A stretch of DNA of 17,976 nt, taken from an uncultured Lachnospiraceae bacterium (GTDB lineage Bacteria; Bacillota; Clostridia; Lachnospirales; Lachnospiraceae). Of the stretch, positions 7,753 through 14,804 are shown piece by piece. Within the stretch, counting starts at the first letter, position 1; every line of letters starts with the position of its first letter. The DNA lies in the NCBI GenBank assembly GCA_910580005.1, contig CAJTXH010000050.1:1-17976 (forward strand), written 5' to 3'. The position numbers were made by a program, and so were the translations under genes. The notes beneath the pieces are model-generated. The model made no database searches and was not told where the DNA came from. It saw nothing but the letters and a program-made list of their open reading frames with translations.

Positions 7753-8085
7753 ATGTATGCAGGAGTTATAATAGGATTTGTTTTATGGTGTATTGTTAGT
7801 GGCATATTTCTGGTAATTGGGTGTTTATGCTTTTTTGCCAGTAAACCGGTGGGTTTCTGGGCAAATGTAAAAATGTGTGAGGTTAATAATACTAAAAAGT
7901 ATAACAGGGCAATGGGAAAACTGTTCTGCTGCTTTGGCATGGTTCTGGCAATACTTGGGCTGCCTCTTCTGGCAGGACAAAATTCCCCACTGGTGTTTTT
8001 ATCAATAGCAGGGACACTGGTTCTTATTATAACAACAATGTTAGTCTATGAGCTGGTTATTATGAAGAAATACCATAAAAAGTAA
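7753..8085 (+). CDS. Small three-helix membrane protein of unknown function
   Basis: The 110-residue product has three hydrophobic segments (about 2-27, 56-75 and 80-103), a cytoplasmic-type loop between the first two with KPVGFWAN and KKYNRAMGKL, and a Lys-rich C-terminus. The loop pattern recalls small hypothetical membrane proteins common in Clostridia, but I cannot name a family with certainty. There is an excellent ribosome site (AAGGAGGGGG) before ATG 7753. It could be cotranscribed with the acetyltransferase gene upstream. No catalytic motif is visible. Confidence 0.7.
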   Translation: MYAGVIIGFVLWCIVSGIFLVIGCLCFFASKPVGFWANVKMCEVNNTKKYNRAMGKLFCCFGMVLAILGLPLLAGQNSPLVFLSIAGTLVLIITTMLVYELVIMKKYHKK

Positions 8086-8452
8086 GTCCTGGACTTTGCA
8101 AGTATTGCAGTATATACTATTGTACATTTTTTATGCAAAATATGCACATAACCAGTGTTGTAGGCAATGATATGTTACTATAAAACTATATAACTATATA
8201 GCAACTGTTTTTGAGAGATGAGGAGCAGGGATATGTATTTCTATAAAACCCCAAATCCAGGTATTAAAGGTATAGATATGTCTGGTGAGACAGACGTAGG
8301 AAACAGGAATACTATCCGGTGACAAAAAGTGAAAATATAGCCTGTAAGTAAAAACCAGAAAAATCCTCCCTCAAAATATAATTTACAGTTATCTTATTAC
8401 TCTGGGCTTTATTACAAATTTACAATGACAGGTTTTGCGTGCCAGATGCCAT
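8086..8452 (+). other. Intergenic stretch before the metG leader
   Basis: Apart from the weak 29-codon ORF listed separately I see no gene. The sequence is AT-rich and includes TTGTAG (8158-8163) with TAAAAC 17 bp downstream, a possible weak promoter for that ORF. No clear terminator for the 7753-8085 gene is seen. Confidence 0.5.
8233..8322 (+). CDS. Possible 29-residue peptide
   Basis: ATG 8233 lies 7 nt after AGGAG and the frame encodes a 29-residue polar peptide beginning MYFYKTPNPGIKG and ending GNRNTIR. A weak promoter-like pair lies at 8158-8186. There is no signal peptide or membrane segment, and no homology that I recognise. It could be a real small protein, the stub of a lost gene, or chance. 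Confidence 0.25.
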   Translation: MYFYKTPNPGIKGIDMSGETDVGNRNTIR

Positions 8453-8540
8453 CGTAGCGAAAGCGTACCCCTGTACAGAATATTCTGGCTCTGGCACAGA
8501 AACCGTCCGTTTTTTACCAACAAAAGATAACTGGAAATTA
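8453..8540 (+). repeat. Dispersed palindromic repeat, diverged copy 2
   Basis: This stretch aligns along its whole length with 763-847 and with the reverse complement of 17783-17869: CGTAGCGAAAGCGTACCC, then AGAATATTCTGGCT, GAAACCGTCCG, CAACAAAAGATAACTGGAAATT. It is the most diverged of the clear copies and has only the right part of the element. It ends 22 bp before the metG promoter, in the same orientation and at a similar distance as copy 1 before the promoter at 882. Confidence 0.65.
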
Positions 8541-8561
8541 TCCTATTATCTAATTAAATCC

Positions 8562-8590
8562 TTGACAAATTTCCACGTAAATATTAAAAT
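8562..8590 (+). promoter_or_regulatory. Sigma-A promoter of the T-box/metG unit
   Basis: A perfect TTGACA at 8562-8567 and TAAAAT at 8585-8590 are spaced by 17 bp. Transcription starting near 8597 would run through the whole T-box leader. Confidence 0.8.
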
Positions 8591-8640
8591 AGAAAAAATT
8601 ATCCAATTAAACTAATATAAATTTATATAGTTTAAAGGCT

Positions 8641-8909
8641 GTGAAAAGAAGAGTAAGCAATCCTATGTATAAAAGTTATTGCAGAGAGCCCTGCTGGTGG
8701 AAACGGGCATACAGAATATTGCCGAAGATGGTCTTGGAGCTCCGTACCGAAGTGGTATTTTTACAAAATACTGCCAGGCTGCGGCGGGTGCGCCTGTTAT
8801 AGCGTCACACTGTGGTGGCAGTGGCAGAGGCCTGTATTGTGAGATTCAGGTAAATTAAAGTGGTAACACGGCATTCCCGTCTTTAAGAGTTTTCTTAAAG
8901 GCGTTTTTT
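8641..8909 (+). promoter_or_regulatory. T-box riboswitch, Met-specific
   Basis: The leader shows the ordered T-box landmarks: GAAGAGTAAG near the 5' base, AGAGAG, GGTGGAAA in stem I, the TGGAGC...CCGAA segment at the 3' side of stem I, a further hairpin (GTGGTATTTT with AAAATACTGCC), then AAAGTGGTAACACGG with TGGT at 8861-8864 for pairing to the tRNA acceptor end, and an antiterminator partner CCCGTCTTT. The codon in the specifier position is ATG at 8728-8730 (in GAAGATGGTC), matching the downstream methionyl-tRNA synthetase. TGGT also suits a tRNA with discriminator A, as in tRNA-Met. Uncharged tRNA-Met should stabilise the antiterminator and allow metG expression. Confidence 0.9.
8878..8909 (+). 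terminator. T-box intrinsic terminator
   Basis: A stem of about 11 bp, CGTCTTTAAGA with TCTTAAAGGCG, is followed by six T residues. Its 5' arm is the partner of the T-box antiterminator, so the two structures exclude each other. Confidence 0.88.
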
Positions 8910-8931
8910 AATTTGAAAGAGAGGTATTATA

Positions 8932-10911
8932 ATGGCAGAGAAAAAGAAATTTTATTTAACAACAGCGATTGCTTATACTTCTGGCAAACCGCATATTGGC
9001 AACACATATGAAGCAGTCCTTGCAGACAGCATTGTAAGGTTTAAAAGGCAGCAGGGCTATGATGTGCGTTTCCAGACAGGTACAGATGAACATGGACAGA
9101 AAATTGAGATTAAATCTGAAGAAGCAGGTATTACACCTAAACAATTTGTAGATGATGTATCAGGGCAGATTAAAAGCATATGGGATTTAATGAATACATC
9201 ATATGACAAATTTATACGCACAACAGATAAATACCACGAGAAACAGGTACAGAAAATTTTTAAGAAACTGTACAGCCAGGGTGATATATATAAAGGGTTT
9301 TATGAGGGGATGTATTGTACACCATGTGAATCTTTCTTTACTTCTTCACAGCTTGTAGATGGCAAATGCCCTGATTGTGGCAGGGAATGCCAGCCAGCAA
9401 AGGAAGAGGCATATTTCCTTAAATTAAGCAAGTATGCAGACAGGCTTATAGAGCATATTAATACACATCCAGGCTTTATACAGCCAGAATCACGTAAAAA
9501 TGAAATGATGAATAATTTCCTTCTGCCTGGTTTACAGGATTTATGTGTATCACGTACTTCATTTAAATGGGGTATTCCTGTTGATTTTGATGAGGGGCAT
9601 GTTGTGTATGTATGGATAGATGCACTTAGCAACTATATTACAGGGCTTGGATATGATGTAGATGGGGATAATGAATTAGAAGGCGGTGAAGACCTTTTTG
9701 CAAAATTCTGGCCTGCTGATTTGCACCTGATAGGTAAGGATATACTGCGGTTTCACACTATTTACTGGCCGGTTATGCTTATGGCACTTGGGCTTCCGCT
9801 TCCAAAGCAGATATTCGGGCATCCGTGGCTTTTACAGAATGATGGCAAGATGAGCAAATCAAAAGGCAATGTAATTTATGCAGATGACCTTGTAGATGTG
9901 TTTGGTGTGGACGCAGTACGTTATTTTGTGCTCCATGAAATGCCATTTGAGAATGATGGCGTGATAACATGGGAGCTTGTTACTGAAAGGATTAATTCTG
10001 ACCTTGCAAATACACTTGGAAATCTTGTAAACAGGACAATTTCCATGACAAATAAATACCTTGGCGGCACTGCAGAAGACAAAGGCGTGGAAGAACCTGT
10101 TGATAGTGGACTTAAAACACTTGTAACTTCTGCATGCCAGAAAGTTACAGAAAAAATGGAAGCCTTGCGTGTGGCAGATGCAATTACAGAAGTGTTTGCA
10201 ATATTTAAAAGGTGTAATAAGTATATAGATGAAACTGAACCCTGGATACTTGGGAAAGATGAGGCCAAAAAAGACAGGCTTTCAACAGTCCTTTATAACC
10301 TTATTGAGAGCATAGTAACAGGTGCAAGCCTTCTTGAACCATTTATGCCAGAAACTACAGATAAAATTTTAAAACAGTTAAATGCAGATAAAAAGAGTTT
10401 TGACAGCATGGATAAGTTTGGGTTATATACACCAGGGACTAAGGTTACAGACAAGCCGGAAATTTTATTTGCCAGACATGATATAAAAGAAGTCATGAAA
10501 AAGGCAGAGGAGATTAGTGCTGCACAGGCTTCAGCAAACGGAGGCAGCAAAGAAGATGAAAATGTAATTGATATTGAAGCAAAACCAGAAATTACATTTG
10601 AGGATTTTGGAAAAATGCAGTTCCAGGTTGGTGAAATTATTGCATGTGAAGAGGTTAAAAAGTCTAAAAAACTCCTTTGTTCACAGGTTAAAATTGGAAG
10701 CCAGGTAAAGCAGATTGTTTCAGGGATAAAGCAGCATTACAAAGCAGAAGAAATGGTTGGAAAGAAAGTAATGGTGCTTGTAAACCTTAAACCGGCAAAG
10801 CTTGCAGGTGTTCTATCAGAAGGTATGCTGCTTTGTGCAGAGGATGCAGAAGGAAACCTTGCACTTGTAACGCCTGAAAAGGATATGCCAGCAGGTGCAG
10901 AAATCTGCTAA
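8932..10911 (+). CDS. metG: Methionyl-tRNA synthetase
   Basis: This 659-residue cytoplasmic class I synthetase charges tRNA-Met with methionine. The HIGH-type motif is PHIG (20-23), the KMSKS motif is KMSKSKGN (306-313), and a zinc knuckle is formed by Cys129, Cys132, Cys146 and Cys149. An anticodon-binding helical domain follows, and after an Ala/Glu-rich linker the C-terminus (about 555-659, from TFEDFGKMQF) is an EMAP/Trbp111-type tRNA-binding domain that supports dimerisation. The length is normal for the long bacterial form. ATG 8932 follows AGAGAGG and starts the protein just before the catalytic fold. It is controlled by the Met T-box directly upstream. Confidence 0.97.
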   Translation: MAEKKKFYLTTAIAYTSGKPHIGNTYEAVLADSIVRFKRQQGYDVRFQTGTDEHGQKIEIKSEEAGITPKQFVDDVSGQIKSIWDLMNTSYDKFIRTTDKYHEKQVQKIFKKLYSQGDIYKGFYEGMYCTPCESFFTSSQLVDGKCPDCGRECQPAKEEAYFLKLSKYADRLIEHINTHPGFIQPESRKNEMMNNFLLPGLQDLCVSRTSFKWGIPVDFDEGHVVYVWIDALSNYITGLGYDVDGDNELEGGEDLFAKFWPADLHLIGKDILRFHTIYWPVMLMALGLPLPKQIFGHPWLLQNDGKMSKSKGNVIYADDLVDVFGVDAVRYFVLHEMPFENDGVITWELVTERINSDLANTLGNLVNRTISMTNKYLGGTAEDKGVEEPVDSGLKTLVTSACQKVTEKMEALRVADAITEVFAIFKRCNKYIDETEPWILGKDEAKKDRLSTVLYNLIESIVTGASLLEPFMPETTDKILKQLNADKKSFDSMDKFGLYTPGTKVTDKPEILFARHDIKEVMKKAEEISAAQASANGGSKEDENVIDIEAKPEITFEDFGKMQFQVGEIIACEEVKKSKKLLCSQVKIGSQVKQIVSGIKQHYKAEEMVGKKVMVLVNLKPAKLAGVLSEGMLLCAEDAEGNLALVTPEKDMPAGAEIC

Positions 10912-10958
10912 AATATACTTGTCTGTATAGTAATATTCCAGTAATTCCAGCAGAATTG

Positions 10959-10986
10959 TAAAGAAATTAACAATAACTGCCGATAA
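10959..10986 (+). promoter_or_regulatory. Candidate sigma-28 (SigD/FliA) flagellar promoter
   Basis: TAAA at 10959-10962, extended as TAAAGAAA, and GCCGATAA at 10979-10986 are separated by 16 bp. The known sigma-28 consensus is TAAA, about 15 bp, then GCCGATAA or GCCGATAT, so the -10 element is a full match. It lies 131 bp upstream of the chosen start of the unknown protein gene. A weak sigma-A-like pair (TTAACA at 10967 and TAAAAT at 10988, 15 bp apart) overlaps it. Confidence 0.55.
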
Positions 10987-11117
10987 GTAAAATAAGTATA
11001 TCCATTTTGTGGATTTAAGACAGATGGTTTTTATGTATGATTATTATATTAGCGTGGCTGCCGGGATGGGTAACTGGCGTTCTGGCGGCTGCCATGTATA
11101 AGGAAATGGAGTTGCTT

Positions 11118-12350
11118 ATGAATGGATTTATAACCACGGATGGTAATTTTGGAAACCAGGCAGGACGCACATATTCTGCCAATGGAAGGGAACGGACAAC
11201 AGCATCTGCAAGAAGAAATGCTGCAAAGGCATATGCACCAGCCGCCGCCAGGAATACAGGAACACAAGGCATTAATAATAATGCATATGCACTGCCTGAC
11301 AGGTTTGGAAGGCTTTCTTCTATTGTAAGCCAGGAAGATATTGCCGGATGGATGCAGGAAGGGGCAGAAGTCCAGACAGGGACAGTGCCACAGGGCAATG
11401 CAAAAGATTTTAATGTTGCACAGGAGGCATATAATAAACAGGCGCAAGCCAGTGGCAATAACCGGAATCTGGATGATACTATTGCAGCAACAGGAAAAAA
11501 AGGTGTAACCGAAGAAAATGTACTGACAGATGAAGAACTTGCCTTGCTTGAAGAAGAGGAAAATAAGAAGAACAGTAAGACATATGGATTTAGTGATGAA
11601 GACATAGATTATATGAACAGGCTGCTAGAAGATATGAAAAAGGCAAGGGAGAGGTATAAGGCTAATAATGAGAAAAGAAAGACAGCAAAAAAGACACTGA
11701 ATTACCAATTTAAGAAAGTTTCAGCTACAATTTCAAAGGCAAAAAATGTTACACAGGCTGGAAATGCTGTTTTTAAAGCAAAGAATTCCCTTATAAGTTT
11801 AAGAAGGAAAGCAGCAAGCGGAAAGTATGATTCCCAGGAACTTACTATGGCAATAACACATGCAGGAAAAATGGTGCGTATAGCCAAAGTTAAGCTTGCA
11901 CATATGCAAGAGGAGGAAGCTGCTGATAAATATGGCAGCCAGGATAAGATATCAGTTGATTTCAGGGAGCAACGCAAGAGAGAACGCCGCAGAGACGAAG
12001 ATTTGGAACTTCTTAAGGCTGACATGGAATACTTAAAAGCACAGATTAAGTATATTAAAGGCGGTGGAGGAAAGGGGTCTTCTTCTGGTGTCATGAATGT
12101 AAGCATGAATACTGCCATTAATGCAAGTTATAGTGTTATGAGAAAAGAAGCAATAAAGGAAAGTATAGAACAGTTTATAGAAAATAATGAAATAGGGGCA
12201 GCAACGATGGCAGAAATAGCAGAGAGCGTTAATACGGCAGTTTCTTCTGCGCAGGCATCGGGCAGCCAGACAATAGCAGCATCCGCAATAGCAGGTGCTT
12301 CAGGTGTAGCACCTGTGCCATCTGGCGGAGGATTTACTACCATGATATAG
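11118..12350 (+). CDS. Unrecognised coiled-coil protein, possible flagellar regulon member
   Basis: I do not recognise this 410-residue protein. From residue 1 it has a polar, Ala/Asn-rich unstructured region (about 1-150), then an acidic stretch (DEELALLEEEENKK), a long charged helical region with Lys/Arg/Glu repeats and probable coiled coil (about 165-320), a Gly/Ser linker (KGGGGKGSSSG) and an Ala/Ser-rich C-terminus ending PSGGGFTTMI. There is no signal peptide or enzyme motif in this form. ATG 11118 is chosen because GGAG lies 6 nt upstream. The frame stays open to ATG 11037, which would add a hydrophobic N-terminus but has no ribosome site. The sigma-28-like promoter upstream hints at a role linked to motility. 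Confidence 0.65.
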   Translation: MNGFITTDGNFGNQAGRTYSANGRERTTASARRNAAKAYAPAAARNTGTQGINNNAYALPDRFGRLSSIVSQEDIAGWMQEGAEVQTGTVPQGNAKDFNVAQEAYNKQAQASGNNRNLDDTIAATGKKGVTEENVLTDEELALLEEEENKKNSKTYGFSDEDIDYMNRLLEDMKKARERYKANNEKRKTAKKTLNYQFKKVSATISKAKNVTQAGNAVFKAKNSLISLRRKAASGKYDSQELTMAITHAGKMVRIAKVKLAHMQEEEAADKYGSQDKISVDFREQRKRERRRDEDLELLKADMEYLKAQIKYIKGGGGKGSSSGVMNVSMNTAINASYSVMRKEAIKESIEQFIENNEIGAATMAEIAESVNTAVSSAQASGSQTIAASAIAGASGVAPVPSGGGFTTMI

Positions 12351-12351
12351 C

Positions 12352-12367
12352 AAGGCTTTTTAGCCTT
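12352..12367. terminator. Short hairpin between convergent genes
   Basis: AAGGCT and AGCCTT form a 6-bp stem over a four-T loop, exactly between the stop of the unknown protein gene (12350) and overlapping the last codons and stop of the convergent lacI-type gene. It may act in both directions, but there is no good T run on either side. Confidence 0.35.
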
Positions 12368-13442
12368 TATAAGTGCAGCTTTCACGTTCAAGCAGCCTGC
12401 ACGGAAGTTCAATACGTATATTTTCCCTGTGCTTGCCAGCTTTCCTGTCAAGGAGCAGCATAACTGCAAGGTGTGCCATTTCTTTTTTAGGAATATCTAT
12501 TGTGGTAAGCATAGGGGTTGTTTTTTGTGAGGGGTAAATGTTATCAATAGAAATCACTGATGGCAGATACCCCCTCTTTTTATTTGCCTTTAAGGCATTT
12601 AACACGCCTATGGCAGTAATGTCATTGGCACAGAATATTGCAGAAGGCTTTCCAGGCTGGTTTATTATTTCAGACATAACCATAAAACCCTCCTTTTCGG
12701 TCTGGCCAGTCTGATGCACATTAGCATAATTTAGAGGGATTTTATGGTCAAGAAGTGTCTGGTAGTAACCCGTATACCTGGATTCAAATGTGCAGTCGCC
12801 AATATATGCAATATTATTATGTCCTAGTTTTACAAGGTATTCGACAGCCTTTCTTGCGGCAGTTATACCATTGCATATTACTTCATCATATTCATAATCT
12901 GTAGGGTTTCTGTCTATGCCTGATATATAAGCATATCTTTTCTTTAACACAGGCATAAGCCCTTGTGGGCATTTGCCAAGAAGTATAAGCCCTGTATTAT
13001 GTTTTTGGGAAATAAATGCAGGTGAGGCAGCAGGTTTCTCCTTAATTACTTTTGAAGATGTTTTATAAGGTACTGCTTTTGGAGAAGTGCTTTTTTCACC
13101 AAGTGACATAATATCAGTAAAGTTTAAAACTTCCCCAAGCAAGGTATTGCTGGCAAGAAGTTCTTCCTTAATATGTATAAATAATTCAGCAAAAAACGGG
13201 TCTTTATCTATTGAATCAAACCTTGTAAGCAGGATATCAACAAAAAACGGGTATTCGTGTATATTTTTTCCCATCCTTAAATTTCTTGCTGCTTCATTTG
13301 GAATATATTCAAGTTCCTTGGCGATTTCCCATATTTTTTCAGATAAGCCAGGTATATGGCATGTATGCCCAGGTGTATTCAGTACACGTGAAACAGTTGA
13401 AACTGATGTATTGGCAAGTTCTGCAATTTTTTTTAAAGACAT
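12360..13442 (-). CDS. LacI/GalR-family transcriptional regulator
   Basis: The 360-residue protein starts with the LacI helix-turn-helix and hinge (LKKIAELANTSVSTVSRVLN at residues 3-22, then the hinge near NEAARNLRMG). The C-terminal part is a periplasmic-binding-protein-like effector domain with GLILLG, YIGD, FCANDITAIGVLNALK and the SIDNI segment. It should repress or activate carbohydrate genes in response to a sugar or sugar phosphate that cannot be read from sequence. An odd feature is a Ser/Lys/Pro-rich insert at about 110-140 (EKSTSPKAVPYKTSSKVIKE) that interrupts the effector domain. The start is supported by AAAGGAGAAAGGAT upstream on this strand. Two LacI-type operators flank its probable promoter, suggesting self-control. 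Confidence 0.9.
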   Translation of the reverse strand: MSLKKIAELANTSVSTVSRVLNTPGHTCHIPGLSEKIWEIAKELEYIPNEAARNLRMGKNIHEYPFFVDILLTRFDSIDKDPFFAELFIHIKEELLASNTLLGEVLNFTDIMSLGEKSTSPKAVPYKTSSKVIKEKPAASPAFISQKHNTGLILLGKCPQGLMPVLKKRYAYISGIDRNPTDYEYDEVICNGITAARKAVEYLVKLGHNNIAYIGDCTFESRYTGYYQTLLDHKIPLNYANVHQTGQTEKEGFMVMSEIINQPGKPSAIFCANDITAIGVLNALKANKKRGYLPSVISIDNIYPSQKTTPMLTTIDIPKKEMAHLAVMLLLDRKAGKHRENIRIELPCRLLERESCTYKG

Positions 13443-13479
13443 ATGGCATCCTTTCTCCTTTAAAACTTACATACATTCT

Positions 13480-13540
13480 GGGGCATGTTTCCGCTACAGT
13501 GTCATACGCCGGCGGTGCCAAAGTGCCCTGTCATGGAATA
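13480..13540 (-). repeat. Dispersed palindromic repeat, short diverged copy 3
   Basis: GGCATGTTTCCGCTAC here resembles 17853-17868, and GCCGGCGGTGCCAAAGTGCC followed by CTGTCATGGAATA resembles 17933-17966. The central part with the T-rich hairpin is missing. It is oriented like the right-end copy and lies in the leader of the lacI-type gene, 38 bp before its start codon. Confidence 0.45.
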
Positions 13541-13628
13541 ATGTTTATTATGGCGGTTTTATGTGAAAAATATAAAAAAGGTTATAATCTGTTACTATCT
13601 ATGTGGTTTCATTGCATCCATAATTATA

Positions 13629-13642
13629 TGATAACGTTTGCG
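13629..13642. promoter_or_regulatory. LacI-type operator O2 (imperfect)
   Basis: TGATAACGTTTGCG shares its first ten bases with the perfect operator at 13718 and matches it at 11 of 14 positions. It lies 89 bp from that site, on the transcribed side of the probable lacI promoter. Confidence 0.55.
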
Positions 13643-13695
13643 GATATTACATTAATATATAGTGGTATTAAGGGGGGGATTTTTGTTATATTAAC

Positions 13696-13723
13696 ATTAT
13701 ATAAGGAAAAAATCAAGTGATAA
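13696..13723 (-). promoter_or_regulatory. Probable promoter of the lacI-type gene
   Basis: On the minus strand TTATCA (13718-13723) and a perfect TATAAT (13696-13701) are 16 bp apart. The -35 element is a 4 of 6 match and lies inside the perfect LacI operator. Transcription would start near 13689 and give a leader of about 245 nt that contains the second operator and repeat copy 3. Confidence 0.5.
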
Positions 13724-13731
13724 CGTTATCA
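13718..13731. promoter_or_regulatory. LacI-type operator O1 (perfect palindrome)
   Basis: TGATAACGTTATCA is a perfect 14-bp palindrome with the central CG usual for LacI/GalR-family sites. It overlaps the -35 element of the probable lacI promoter and lies 92 bp upstream of the lipoprotein gene start, so it could control both directions. Confidence 0.75.
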
Positions 13732-13741
13732 TATATAGTTG

Positions 13742-13770
13742 TTAATTTCTGGATATATTTATCGTAAACT
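13742..13770 (+). promoter_or_regulatory. Weak candidate promoter of the uptake operon
   Basis: TTAATT (13742-13747) and TAAACT (13765-13770) are 17 bp apart, about 55 bp upstream of the lipoprotein start codon. Both elements are weak matches, so activation or an unrecognised promoter is possible. The perfect LacI operator lies just upstream. Confidence 0.3.
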
Positions 13771-13823
13771 AGGATACATTGAACAGATGTAAAACAAACG
13801 GTTTTCAAATTAAGGAGGTAACT

Positions 13824-14804
13824 ATGGTAAAGGATAAATTAAAAAAGATTATATTAACAGGAATTATTGCAGTAACAGCTTTTAGTGTAATTGGATGTGG
13901 GAAAGAGCCTGCCAAAAATAAAGAGGTAAATATTGGATATTTTAATAATATTACACATGCACAGGCACTTATGATGAAAGCGGAGGGAACTCTGGATAAA
14001 AGCCTTGGTGATGATGTAAGTGTTAAATGGACAGCATTTAATGCAGGACCTGCCGAGGTTGAAGCATTATTTTCAGGGGATATTGATATAGGATATATTG
14101 GGCCTGTTCCAGCGATAAGCGCTAATGTTAAATCTAAAGGTGATGTAGTAATTATTTCAAGTGCAACTAAGGGCGGGGCAGTCCTTGTTAAGAGAAAAGG
14201 TGCAGATATTAACAGTGTTGCAGATTTAGACGGAAAAGTGGTTGCTATACCACAGATTGGAAATACACAGCATCTCTGCCTTTTAAAACTTCTTGCAGAT
14301 AATGGCCTTAAACCTGATACAAGCGGCGGTACAGTTAAAGTAAGTGCAGTTGCCAATGCTGATGTAGCAAATACAATGGAGCGTGGCGACATTGATGCTG
14401 CACTTGTGCCAGAACCTTGGGGAGCTACACTTCTTGCAAATGATGCAGAAATGGTGCTTGATTATAATGAAATTTTTGAAAATGGTGAATATGATGTTGC
14501 AGTTGTTGTTGTAAGAAAGGAATTTATGGAAGAAAATCCTGAAATTGTTGATGAATTCCTTAAACAGCATGAAGCAGCAACAAAGAAAGTTAATGATGAC
14601 AAAGAAAACTCCCTTAAAACTATTAATAATGAATTAAAAGAAGCTACGGGCAAGTCTTTAGGGGATGATATTATAAGTGAAGCTTTTGAACGTATTGGCG
14701 TAAGTACAGAAGTTAATGAGCAGTCTGTTACAGGTTTTGCGGATATAAGCAAATCAGAAGGTTTTATTTCTGAACTGCCGGAAGGAGAACTTATATGTCG
14801 TTAG
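13824..14804 (+). CDS. ABC uptake substrate-binding lipoprotein (SsuA/TauA/NMT1-like)
   Basis: The 326-residue protein has a lipoprotein signal peptide: KDKLKK, a hydrophobic stretch, then the lipobox VIGC with Cys25 as the acylated residue. The mature part opens with VNIGYFNNITHAQALMMK and contains GDIDIGYIGPVPAI, LDGKVVAIPQIGNTQH and GDIDAALVPEPWG, typical of the sulfonate/taurine/nitrate-type solute-binding family. It would capture the ligand at the outer membrane face and deliver it to the permease at 15538. ATG 13824 is chosen because TAAGGAGGT precedes it and it gives a proper signal peptide. Its end overlaps the ATPase gene by 10 bp. The ligand (sulfonate, thiamine precursor or other) cannot be told from sequence. 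Confidence 0.9.
   Translation: MVKDKLKKIILTGIIAVTAFSVIGCGKEPAKNKEVNIGYFNNITHAQALMMKAEGTLDKSLGDDVSVKWTAFNAGPAEVEALFSGDIDIGYIGPVPAISANVKSKGDVVIISSATKGGAVLVKRKGADINSVADLDGKVVAIPQIGNTQHLCLLKLLADNGLKPDTSGGTVKVSAVANADVANTMERGDIDAALVPEPWGATLLANDAEMVLDYNEIFENGEYDVAVVVVRKEFMEENPEIVDEFLKQHEAATKKVNDDKENSLKTINNELKEATGKSLGDDIISEAFERIGVSTEVNEQSVTGFADISKSEGFISELPEGELICR

Noticed and set aside
11015..11605. 196-codon Ser/Leu/Ala-rich frame on the minus strand opposite the unknown protein
   Set aside because: It is a low-complexity shadow of the Ala/Asn-rich and Glu/Lys-rich coding strand and has no ribosome site.
13087..13720. Two open frames on the + strand opposite the lacI-type gene and its leader
   Set aside because: They lie antisense to a well-supported LacI protein and cross its promoter and operators; they have no ribosome sites or recognisable motifs.
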